DNA of 38,961 nucleotides, from NCBI RefSeq assembly GCF_000315445.1, contig NZ_JH992961.1, positions 1 through 38,961 on the forward strand, written 5' to 3'. This stretch comes from Alloiococcus otitis ATCC 51267 (lineage in GTDB: Bacteria > Bacillota > Bacilli > Lactobacillales > Carnobacteriaceae_A). A program made the position numbers and the translations under genes. Positions 31,727 to 38,961 of the stretch are shown piece after piece (the stretch's first letter is position 1; each line of letters starts with the position of its first letter). Below the pieces are notes generated by a model. It was not told where the DNA came from, searched no databases, and was given only the letters and a program-made list of their open reading frames with translations.

Positions 31727-33097
31727 ATGACAGACTATTTAGAGTTTAACAAAGAAAATTACTACAAAGATATCATCAGCTCCATCGAAAAAGAAAAACA
31801 GGTCACTTTCAACAAGTTGTTTTTGCGCTTGCATGACCGGGATAAAATAGAAGTTTTCAACATGGTGGCTGATGATTATAAGAAAAATATTGCCAACTTG
31901 CTTCCGGCAGCAGATTTTGAAGACATGTTTAAAATCATGGCTATTGAAGACCAGGAAATGGCCGTTGCTAACCTTCCCAATGACTACCTCCGGCAAGTTT
32001 TTAACCACCTACCTTATGATGATATAGCTTATTTTATCAACCGGTCTAGTCTATATGACGATACCTTTGTCTTGAAATATTTGGATGCTGACCGGCAAAA
32101 AGAAGTCCTAGAGATCTTGTCCTATGCTTCCGAGACTGCTGGGTCGATTATGACCAAGGAATTTATTTCGGTCTATGAAGACCAAACCGTCCAGCGGGTG
32201 ATTGACTACTTAAGACAAGTAGGCCAAGATGCCGAAACCATTTACACTATTTATGTGGTGGATGACAAGGAGCAATTAAACGGGGTCTTTTCCCTGCGTG
32301 AATTGATGATGTCACCCAAGGACAAATTAATTGCCGATATTATGAACACCCATGTGGTTAGTGCCAGTGTTGATATGGACCAGGAAGACGTGGCTGTCTA
32401 CATCCAAGACTATGACTTAACAGCCCTCCCGGTTATTTCCCATGACGGCAAGCTAAAAGGGATTATCACGGTTGATGACATTATCGACATTGTGGACCAA
32501 GAGGCTGAAGAAGACTTTAACGAATTAGCCGGTATCCGGAAACAAGATACCCATGATGAAAAAGGGAAGCAAAAATCGACTATCCAGATGGCACTCAGCC
32601 GGACTCCCTGGCTTGTGATCTTTATGGTATCTGGTCTTTTGATCGGGAGTTTGATGAACCTCTTTGAAGATACCCTGCAACGGGCAGTCCTCTTGTCCGC
32701 CTTCGTTCCAGCTATTATGGATACGGCTGGTAATGTGGGCACCCAGTCGCTAGCTGTAACGATTAGTGGTAGCAAGCTCTTTCAAAGTGGCCTAGGCCAG
32801 AAATTGTTGGCCCTAAAGGATGAACTCTTAACTGGCTTAATTATGGGAGTTATTTCAGCCCTTATGATGTTTGTGATTATTTCGGTGGTCTACGGCGAAG
32901 CCTTAATTGGCCTTATCGTTGCTTTGGCCTTGATTGTGACGGTCACAATCTCAACTGGTGTTGGACTCATTGTTCCCTTAGTTTTTGATAAAATTGGCTT
33001 TGATTCTAGCGTGGCCAGTGGACCCTTCATCACCATCATCTCCGATGCGGTGGGCTTGGTCTTTTACTTTTCAATCGCTTCAATCTTTATAGGCTAG
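31727..33097 (+). CDS. mgtE: Magnesium transporter MgtE, first tandem copy
   Basis: This 456-residue protein has the three parts of MgtE: an N-terminal superhelical domain (about 20-125), a CBS pair that senses cytoplasmic Mg2+ (about 130-255, with two GxxSLRELM/IITVDDIIDIV-type motifs), and a five-helix channel domain (about 285-455). In the channel domain, the TAGNVGTQS segment and the pore Asp in GPFITIISDAVGL are conserved. The gene imports Mg2+ and closes when CBS/N domains bind it. Start: ATG 31727 with GAGAGGT 6 nt upstream, preferred over the ATG at 31712. The second copy begins 9 bp after its stop. Confidence 0.92.
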   Translation: MTDYLEFNKENYYKDIISSIEKEKQVTFNKLFLRLHDRDKIEVFNMVADDYKKNIANLLPAADFEDMFKIMAIEDQEMAVANLPNDYLRQVFNHLPYDDIAYFINRSSLYDDTFVLKYLDADRQKEVLEILSYASETAGSIMTKEFISVYEDQTVQRVIDYLRQVGQDAETIYTIYVVDDKEQLNGVFSLRELMMSPKDKLIADIMNTHVVSASVDMDQEDVAVYIQDYDLTALPVISHDGKLKGIITVDDIIDIVDQEAEEDFNELAGIRKQDTHDEKGKQKSTIQMALSRTPWLVIFMVSGLLIGSLMNLFEDTLQRAVLLSAFVPAIMDTAGNVGTQSLAVTISGSKLFQSGLGQKLLALKDELLTGLIMGVISALMMFVIISVVYGEALIGLIVALALIVTVTISTGVGLIVPLVFDKIGFDSSVASGPFITIISDAVGLVFYFSIASIFIG

Positions 33098-33106
33098 GGG
33101 GATATT

Positions 33107-34474
33107 ATGCAATCAATTCAAATTAACAAAGACCGTTACTATGATGACATTTATAAGGCTTTTGACAATGATGACCGGGAAACCTTCCGCGAGCTCTTCT
33201 TACGACTCCACGAAAGGGACCAGCACGAGCTTTTCCATTTGCTTTACCCTGAGAAGAAAAAGAAAATAGCTCAATTCCTCTCGGCTAAGGAATTTGCCGA
33301 AATCTTTGAATGGATGGCGGTGGAGGACAAGGAAGCCGTGATCAATAACCTGCCTCCTGTCTACATTGCAGAAGTCTTTAACAACTTGGCCAATGATGAC
33401 GTAGTGGAATTTCTTACCCAAAGCCAGGCAACTGATGCCGAAAAAATACTGGATATGATGGACCAAGATGAACGTAAACGAGTCCAGGAATTGATGTCCT
33501 ATGCCCAGGAAACGGCTGGTTCCATCATGACCAAGGAGTATATTGCTATCCAAGATTCCCAAACGGCTGAGGCGGTCTTGGACCGGTTGCCGACCATTGC
33601 TGATGAAGCGGAAACCATTTACTATCTTTATGTTCTTAACGAAGATGGACAGTTGGTCGGTGTCCTCTCCCTGCGTGATTTACTCTTGGCCCAAGAAGAT
33701 GAAATAGTCCGGAATATCATGTTCAAAAATGTCACCTCAGTCCGGATCGACATGGACCAGGAAGAAGTTGCCCATGTTATTCGAGACTATGACTTACTGG
33801 CAGTTCCCGTTGTCAGCCACGATGGCCGGATGCAGGGGATTGTTACCGTTGACGATATTATGGATATTATCGAAGAAGAAGCTAACGAAGACTTTATTGA
33901 ATTTGCGGCGATTAGACCTTCTGACAGTGAGGAGAAAAGGCTCAACCCCATCCAGGCTACTAAGCATAGAATTCCTTGGATCTTGATTCTTTTAATCTTA
34001 GGTCTTTTAAGTGGTGGCGTAATCTCCTACTTTGAAGAGACCTTAGAGTCAGTTGTTATCTTAGCTACTTTTATCCCTATGATTATGGGGACAGCTGGGA
34101 ATATTGGGACCCAGTCTTTGGCAGTTGCTATCAATAACTTGAGCGGTAACAAGGACGAAGATGGCAAAAAAATGCTAACAGTTGTTCGCAAGGAAGTGGT
34201 AGGAGGAGCCATTATTGGTCTCTTCTTGGCCTTGATATTAGTCGCCTTATCCCTTATCATCTATCAAAATACTGTCTTAGCTATGATTGTCAGTGTAGCT
34301 ATCTTTTTAACTACGATTTTATCGTCAACAGTTGGATCGGTCATCCCCTTATTATTTGAAGAAATCAATATCGATCCTGCCGTAGCCAGTGGACCTTTCA
34401 TTACCACCATCAACGATATAGCATCTCTTTTGATCTATTTCAGCCTGGCCGTTAGTTTTTTGGAACATTTATAA
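33107..34474 (+). CDS. mgtE: Magnesium transporter MgtE, second tandem copy
   Basis: This 455-residue paralogue of the preceding protein shares the same order of N domain, CBS pair and membrane domain. TAGNIGTQS and the pore Asp (GPFITTINDIASL) are conserved. Similarity runs over the whole length, but many positions differ, so the duplication is old. The two genes lie 9 bp apart, with AGGGGGATATT before the second ATG, and are probably co-transcribed. They may form heteromeric channels (MgtE is a dimer) or differ in Mg2+ set point; both ideas are inference. No terminator is evident after the stop. Confidence 0.92.
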   Translation: MQSIQINKDRYYDDIYKAFDNDDRETFRELFLRLHERDQHELFHLLYPEKKKKIAQFLSAKEFAEIFEWMAVEDKEAVINNLPPVYIAEVFNNLANDDVVEFLTQSQATDAEKILDMMDQDERKRVQELMSYAQETAGSIMTKEYIAIQDSQTAEAVLDRLPTIADEAETIYYLYVLNEDGQLVGVLSLRDLLLAQEDEIVRNIMFKNVTSVRIDMDQEEVAHVIRDYDLLAVPVVSHDGRMQGIVTVDDIMDIIEEEANEDFIEFAAIRPSDSEEKRLNPIQATKHRIPWILILLILGLLSGGVISYFEETLESVVILATFIPMIMGTAGNIGTQSLAVAINNLSGNKDEDGKKMLTVVRKEVVGGAIIGLFLALILVALSLIIYQNTVLAMIVSVAIFLTTILSSTVGSVIPLLFEEINIDPAVASGPFITTINDIASLLIYFSLAVSFLEHL

Positions 34475-34486
34475 AAACAATTTCAG

Positions 34487-34515
34487 TTTACTTTAATGAT
34501 GCTTTAAGTTATACT
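34487..34515 (+). promoter_or_regulatory. Putative promoter of the HxlR-type regulator gene
   Basis: TTTACT (34487-34492), a 17-bp spacer and TATACT (34510-34515) lie about 70 bp before the ATG at 34585. Confidence 0.5.
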
Positions 34516-34584
34516 ATCTTTAAGCTAGATTATTGGAGACCAATCGTACCGACAAGATGCAAGTTAGGAAGTAGAGGCGATTAT

Positions 34585-34929
34585 ATGGTAGTAACGAAAA
34601 GTGATGAGTCTCCATCTATCTGTCCCAAATTTGAGTATACTTTTTCCATCTTAGGTAAAAAATGGAACGGCTTGATTATCGATGCCTTGCTCGAATCTCC
34701 TCTCCGGTTCAAGGAAATCGCAGCCTGTATTTCAGGTATTAGCGACCGCGTTCTGGTAGATCGGCTTAAGGGTTTGGAAGAAGAAGGCATTATTGAGCGG
34801 ACCAAGGTAGACCATTGTAATGGCTACAGCCTGACGGAAAAGGGCTATGACCTAGAACCCGTCATGACCCAGGTTCAAAAATGGGCAGATAAATGGGTTT
34901 TAGATGAAGATATCGAAGACTTGTGTTAG
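34585..34929 (+). CDS. HxlR-family winged-helix transcriptional regulator
   Basis: This 114-residue DNA-binding protein has the family opening CPKFEYTFSILGKKWNGLII, then LRFKEIAACISGISDRVLVDRL (recognition helix) and the wing YSLTEKGYDLEP. Cys13 occupies the place of the redox-sensing Cys of YodB/HypR-type members; further Cys residues (AACIS, DHCNGY and the terminal Cys) could form disulfides. HxlR proteins usually control a neighbouring gene for oxidoreductases or stress. Here neither neighbour (mgtE, pheS with T-box) is an obvious target, so the target is unknown. Confidence 0.87.
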   Translation: MVVTKSDESPSICPKFEYTFSILGKKWNGLIIDALLESPLRFKEIAACISGISDRVLVDRLKGLEEEGIIERTKVDHCNGYSLTEKGYDLEPVMTQVQKWADKWVLDEDIEDLC

Positions 34930-34959
34930 ACTAGCGAATAAAATAAAGTAAATAGTAAA

Positions 34960-35199
34960 AATGACTGATAGAAAAGAGTATTCAAGTGGCTGTTACAGAG
35001 AAAAATGGTGTAGCTGAGACCCATTTTACATCAAGCTTGGAGAAATTCACTTCTATCTTATGCTGATTGGCATATTCATTGTTTCACTAAAATTGAGACC
35101 GGTATACACCGTTATGTAAGAGTGCAAACTAGGCTAGCTTAGTTTGAACTAGGGTGGTACCGCGAATGGCCTCGTCCCTTTATGGGCGAGGTCTTTTTT
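34960..35199 (+). promoter_or_regulatory. Phe-specific T-box riboswitch leader of pheST
   Basis: The T-box core AGGGTGGTACCGCG (35151-35164) is intact. It is followed by a terminator stem, GGCCTCGTCCC/GGGCGAGGTC (35168-35193), and T7. Upstream lies a Stem-I-like region with AGAGA...GGTG elements, and a specifier-loop candidate GAAA-TTC-AC with the Phe codon TTC at 35046-35048. Uncharged tRNA-Phe would stabilise the antiterminator and turn on pheS-pheT. The 5' limit is approximate. Confidence 0.9.
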
Positions 35200-35249
35200 G
35201 TAGCCAAAAAGCCAGGCCAAGTATTAAAAATGTAGCAAAGGAGTCGCAT

Positions 35250-36296
35250 ATGGATTTACAAGAAAAATTACAAGACCTGCAGCAACAGGCCTTAAAAGAA
35301 ATTAACCAAGTTGATAGTTTAGACCAGTTAGAGTCTATTCGTTTGTCTTACCTGGGCAAGAAGGGCCAGGTAACCCAGGTCCTTAAGGGGATGAAGGACT
35401 TAGACCCCAAAGACCGTCCCTTGGTAGGGAAGACTGCCAATGAAGTGAGCGATGACATTAAAGACATGATTGAAACGTCCAAGGACCGGTTGGAGAGCCA
35501 GGCTTTAGACCAGAAGTTGGCAGAGGAAACCATCGATGTTAGCCTGCCAGGCCGGTCCAGTGAACCGGGCCAAACCCATGTGATCCTCCAAGTGATTGAA
35601 GAGTTGGAAGATTTGTTTATTGGCATGGGCTATAAGATTGTGGAAGGCTATGAAATTGAAACCGACCACTACAACTTTGAACGGGTGAATGTCCCTAAAG
35701 ACCACCCTGCCCGGGACATGCAAGATACTTTTTATATTGACGACCTGCATCTACTTAGAACCCACACCTCCCCGACCCAACCACGGACTTTAGAAAAACA
35801 CGACTTTTCCAAGTCACCCTTGAAGATGATCAGTGTGGGGAAAGTTTTCCGCCGAGATACAGATGACGCTACCCACTCCCACCAATTCCACCAAATTGAA
35901 GGATTAGTTGTGGATAAGAGTATTTCCCTAGGGGACTTGAAGGGGACCTTAGAAGTCATGGCTAAGAAAATCTTCGGCGATAGCCGTCAGATTCGTTTGC
36001 GTCCAAGTTATTTCCCATTTACCGAACCGTCTGTTGAAGTGGACTTGTCTTGCTTTAACTGTGATGGCGAGGGATGCAGTATTTGTAAGCACACCGGTTG
36101 GATCGAAGTTTTAGGTGCTGGTATGGTTCACCCCCAAGTCTTAGAGATGTCCGGGGTTGATTCTTCAACCTATAGTGGTTTTGCCTTTGGGATTGGGGCT
36201 GACCGAATCGCCATGCTGAAATATGAAGTTGACGATATCCGTCATTTCTACTTAAATGACCAGCGTTTCTTGAGTCAATTCAAAGCGAAAGGGTAG
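35250..36296 (+). CDS. pheS: Phenylalanyl-tRNA synthetase alpha subunit
   Basis: This 348-residue class II synthetase subunit forms an alpha2-beta2 enzyme with PheT and charges tRNA-Phe. The N-terminal coiled-coil arm (about 1-90) binds tRNA. Motif 2 is [19 protein letters not shown], motif 3 is [14 protein letters not shown], and [10 protein letters not shown] lies just before. A CxxC-x4-CxxC cluster ([18 protein letters not shown]), usual in Firmicute PheS, may bind zinc. Start is ATG 35250 after AAGGAG; in-frame codons back to 35154 lie inside the T-box leader. pheT follows 6 bp later. Confidence 0.96.
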   Translation: MDLQEKLQDLQQQALKEINQVDSLDQLESIRLSYLGKKGQVTQVLKGMKDLDPKDRPLVGKTANEVSDDIKDMIETSKDRLESQALDQKLAEETIDVSLPGRSSEPGQTHVILQVIEELEDLFIGMGYKIVEGYEIETDHYNFERVNVPKDHPARDMQDTFYIDDLHLLRTHTSPTQPRTLEKHDFSKSPLKMISVGKVFRRDTDDATHSHQFHQIEGLVVDKSISLGDLKGTLEVMAKKIFGDSRQIRLRPSYFPFTEPSVEVDLSCFNCDGEGCSICKHTGWIEVLGAGMVHPQVLEMSGVDSSTYSGFAFGIGADRIAMLKYEVDDIRHFYLNDQRFLSQFKAKG

Positions 36297-36302
36297 GTAA
36301 AG

Positions 36303-38711
36303 ATGAAAGTATCATACAATTGGTTAGGACAATATGTCGATTTAATCGATATTTCACCAGAAGAACTGGCCAAGCAAATTACTTTAACAGGTATCGAAGT
36401 GGAGGGAGTGGACCAGGCTGACCCCATTCCAAAACTTTTAGTGGGCCATGTTAAAGATTGCCAGCCTATAGAAGGGTCAGACCACTTGAAATTGACCCAG
36501 GTAGATGTGGGACAAGCTGACCCCGTTCAAATTGTCTGCGGAGCTCCTAATATTAAAGCGGACCTCAAAGTGATTGTGGCCTTGCCGGGAGCCGTTTTAC
36601 CAGGGGACTTTCAAATTAAAACAACCGCTTTGCTGGGCCAGGAATCAGCAGGGATGATTTGTTCACTAGAAGAGCTAGGTTTCAGTGAATCAGTGGTACC
36701 CAAGTTTGCGGAAGACGGGATCTATATCTTGCCTGATTCAGCCCAAGTGGGAGACCCAGCTGGACCTTATATTGGCCTAGACGATGCTGTTATTGACCTG
36801 GATGTGACCCCCAACCGCGCAGACGCCTTATCCATGCGGGGGGTGGCTTATGAAGTTGCGGCTACTTTAGACCAACCAGTCCACTTTGACCCCGTCCAAG
36901 TCCAGGAGGATGAAAATACGGCTCAGCTTTCCGTTGGGGTGGAGTCCACTGACGATACACCCTTTTATGCTAGCCGGATTGTGGAAGACGTCAAGGTTGG
37001 TGACAGCCCCCTTTGGCTTCAAAAACGCTTGATGGCAGCTGGCATCCGTCCCATTGATTCGATTGTGGACATCACCAACTACATCATGTTGGAATACGGC
37101 CAACCCATGCACGCTTTTGACTATGATGCGGTAGGAAGTAATGAACTCTATGTTCGCCGGGCCAAAGAAGACGAAGTACTCCGAACACTAGACGGTAAGG
37201 ACCGAGACTTAGGGCCAGACAACCTAGTGGTCACCAATGGGAGCCAGGCAATTGCCCTGGCTGGTGTGATGGGGGGCGAAAACACCCATGTAACGAACGA
37301 TACGAAAAGAATTGCTATTGAAGCAGCGATCTTTGACCCTGTTATAGTTCGTAAAACAGCTCAGAAATTAAATTTAAGAAGTGAATCCAGTAGCCGGTTT
37401 GAAAAAGGAATTAATGAAGCTACTGTTATTGAAGCCTTGGACAAGGCAGCTGCTTTGATGCGGGATATTGGTGGGGGTAAAATTGTCTCAGGTGTTGTCA
37501 AGGATCGTGATCTCACTCCACAAGATACGCATGTGTCAGCCGACCTTGCCTATATCAACCGCCTAAGTGGAGTGGATTTTAGCCAAGATCAGGTCGGCCA
37601 AATTTTAAACCGTCTCGGCTTCTCCTACCAGGTGGAAGAGGGACAATTTGATGTGGCTATTCCACCGAGAAGGCGAGATGTCAGTATCGCCGCTGACCTG
37701 GTTGAAGAAATCACCCGAATTTACGGCTACAACAAGGTGCCATCCACCCTGCCAAAAACTGAGACCATCCCAGGCCAGTTAACACCCGGCCAACGGATGA
37801 AACGCTATCTCAAAGATTTTATGGAAAACATTGGTTTCTCCCAGGCTATATCTTATGCCCTGACCAAGCCAGAAAAGGCACCACGTTTTGTGTTTGGCGA
37901 TTTAGCCGACAAGCAAGTGGTTTCCATTGCCCACCCCATGAGTAATGACCGCCAGAGCTTACGTCAAAGCCTCTTGTCCGGTTTGCTCGATGTGGCCCAA
38001 TACAATAAGGCTAGACAAGTAAACTCGGTCAAGTTATTTGAATTGGGTTCTGTTTTCGGCAAGGACCAAGAAGAGTATTTGGAAGAAGGACGCTTTGCCG
38101 GTTTACTGACTGGACAGGTGACAGAAGCCTCCTGGAGTCAGAAGGCCAACCAAGTCGACTTCTTCACTGCCAAGGGTATTATAGAGCAGTTGTGCCAATT
38201 GATTGGATTTGCTGACCCGGTCAGTTACCAGGCCAATAAGGACAGAGACAATATGCACCCCGGGCGAACAGCGGATATTTACATCGGCCAAGACCTGGTT
38301 GGCTACTTGGGCCAAGTCCATCCCTTGTTGGCCAAGGAATATGACCTCAAGGAAGTTTATGTATTTGAACTAGACCTAGACAAGCTGGTTGCTTTAGACA
38401 AGAAAGAAGCTGTCTATGACTTGGTTCCAAAATACCCAGGCACTTCCCGTGACATCGCCCTCCTGGTAGACGAGTCCATTAGCCACCAAACCATTGTAGA
38501 CTTGATTCGGTCCAACTCTTCTGATTTGCTTAAACGGATTCACCTCTTCGACCTCTACAAGGGCGATAACATCCAAGAAGGCAAACAGTCCCTAGCTTAC
38601 TCCCTCTTCTACCAAGACCCTGCAGCTACTCTCAAGGATGAAAAAGTCGACCAAGAATTCGATAAGGTCAAACAAGTCCTAACAGAAGAACTAAAAGCAG
38701 AAATTCGTTAA
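36303..38711 (+). CDS. pheT: Phenylalanyl-tRNA synthetase beta subunit
   Basis: This 802-residue full-length subunit begins with MKVSYNWLGQYV. The EMAP/OB-fold tRNA-binding domain spans about 40-150 (LTQVDVGQADPVQIVCGAPN), and the B3/B4 editing domain about 210-390 (RPIDSIVDITNYIMLEYGQP, DPVIVRKTA). The B5 domain spans about 405-480, followed by the catalytic-like core. A C-terminal ferredoxin-fold anticodon-binding domain spans about 705-800 (YPGTSRDIALLVDESIS, LFDLYKG). The editing domain hydrolyses misacylated Tyr-tRNA-Phe. It is co-transcribed with pheS under the T-box. A pheT-terminal hairpin follows. Confidence 0.96.
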   Translation: MKVSYNWLGQYVDLIDISPEELAKQITLTGIEVEGVDQADPIPKLLVGHVKDCQPIEGSDHLKLTQVDVGQADPVQIVCGAPNIKADLKVIVALPGAVLPGDFQIKTTALLGQESAGMICSLEELGFSESVVPKFAEDGIYILPDSAQVGDPAGPYIGLDDAVIDLDVTPNRADALSMRGVAYEVAATLDQPVHFDPVQVQEDENTAQLSVGVESTDDTPFYASRIVEDVKVGDSPLWLQKRLMAAGIRPIDSIVDITNYIMLEYGQPMHAFDYDAVGSNELYVRRAKEDEVLRTLDGKDRDLGPDNLVVTNGSQAIALAGVMGGENTHVTNDTKRIAIEAAIFDPVIVRKTAQKLNLRSESSSRFEKGINEATVIEALDKAAALMRDIGGGKIVSGVVKDRDLTPQDTHVSADLAYINRLSGVDFSQDQVGQILNRLGFSYQVEEGQFDVAIPPRRRDVSIAADLVEEITRIYGYNKVPSTLPKTETIPGQLTPGQRMKRYLKDFMENIGFSQAISYALTKPEKAPRFVFGDLADKQVVSIAHPMSNDRQSLRQSLLSGLLDVAQYNKARQVNSVKLFELGSVFGKDQEEYLEEGRFAGLLTGQVTEASWSQKANQVDFFTAKGIIEQLCQLIGFADPVSYQANKDRDNMHPGRTADIYIGQDLVGYLGQVHPLLAKEYDLKEVYVFELDLDKLVALDKKEAVYDLVPKYPGTSRDIALLVDESISHQTIVDLIRSNSSDLLKRIHLFDLYKGDNIQEGKQSLAYSLFYQDPAATLKDEKVDQEFDKVKQVLTEELKAEIR

Positions 38712-38732
38712 AGTCAAGCTAAATATCTAGCA

Positions 38733-38786
38733 AGCTGGTCCACTAGGCTTTGGTCTTCATTCCAAGTTAGCTGGACCAGCTTTATA
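38733..38786 (+). terminator. Probable terminator after pheT
   Basis: AGCTGGTCCA (38733-38742) pairs with TGGACCAGCT (38772-38781), with a partly paired inner loop (CTAGGCTTTGG with CCAAGTTAG). Only a short TTTA follows, so efficiency is uncertain. Confidence 0.6.
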
Positions 38787-38858
38787 CATATATGAGTAAA
38801 GTTAGCTGGAGTGGGACAAATACTGGGCGGGGACTAAGCATTCTCTGTTGAATAAGGA

Positions 38859-38961
38859 TTGCAGAATGTCGGGTTCAAAGTTCTACAATTGTAGTTCGAT
38901 TGTAGAATTTCGGGTTTGAATTTCTACAATTACTGATCGATTGTAGAATTTTTGGTTCAAG
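38859..38961. repeat. 41-bp tandem array with inverted arms (array B), continues past the window end
   Basis: Units start at 38859, 38900 and 38941 (the last cut by the window edge), exactly 41 bp apart. Each has a left arm TTGTAGAA (TTGCAGAA in the first), a 14-bp loop containing TCGGGTT, a right arm TTCTACAA, and an 11-bp linker ending TCGA. The arms are perfectly complementary in unit two. There is no ORF and no unique spacer, so it is not a CRISPR array. Confidence 0.85.

Noticed and set aside
36867-37112. Minus-strand ORF inside pheT
   Set aside because: Antisense shadow of a conserved synthetase domain; no ribosome site.
38859-38961. CRISPR array at the right edge
   Set aside because: The whole 41-bp unit repeats, including the linker pattern; there are no unique spacers and no cas genes in the window.

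Overview
The window reads as the chromosome of a low-to-moderate G+C Gram-positive bacterium of the order Lactobacillales. The grounds are strong AGGAGG-type ribosome binding sites, lipoboxes, a Phe T-box upstream of pheST, BmrC/BmrD-type ABC exporter halves, BrnQ, ECF-type vitamin uptake and a PcsB-like M23 hydrolase. An Aerococcaceae-like host is my best guess; this is an inference and nothing here fixes the genus.

Left part (1-12,700) is accessory. It opens with the C-terminal relic of a tyrosine recombinase. Next comes a secreted, strongly cationic, cysteine-free 130-residue protein followed by a three-gene ABC module (two permeases and an ATPase). An NAD-dependent formate dehydrogenase and two tandem GltS-type glutamate symporter genes follow, the first carrying a one-base frameshift. 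A second secreted-protein/ABC locus comes next: a 199-residue exported protein, a lipoprotein, an ATPase and a MacB/FtsX-type permease. Both secreted-protein genes are separated from their ABC module by a terminator-like hairpin. That layout suggests high expression of the secreted product and low read-through into transport or self-protection genes. Both loci look like bacteriocin-type export/immunity systems, but neither product can be named from sequence alone.

Middle part (13,000-29,600) is mostly housekeeping and envelope functions. It holds an HdeD/DUF308 membrane protein, a DUF4430 lipoprotein, a DJ-1/PfpI protein, a Na/Pi-cotransporter with PhoU tail, a membrane-anchored GIY-YIG-like protein and a heterodimeric multidrug ABC exporter. 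It continues with BrnQ, a DUF368 (PopT) lipid-carrier transporter, a voltage-sensor cation channel with an unusual selectivity filter, a Nudix CoA-pyrophosphatase and a CsbD-like protein. The last genes are an acidic-repeat lipoprotein, a FolT-like ECF S component, a GNAT acetyltransferase and an M23 peptidoglycan hydrolase.

Right part (29,600-38,961) is built around the trmH-like/pheS/pheT neighbourhood known from other Firmicutes. The trmH-like gene carries a second one-base frameshift. An HD-domain protein, two tandem mgtE magnesium transporter genes and an HxlR regulator lie between it and pheST, and pheST is preceded by a Phe T-box leader. Two intergenic arrays (29,665-29,795 and 38,859 to the window end) have different sequences. 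They share the same 41-bp period and the same build of 8-bp inverted arms with a 13-14 bp loop and an 11-12 bp linker. Together with the two peptide/ABC loci, these arrays are the most unusual features of the window.
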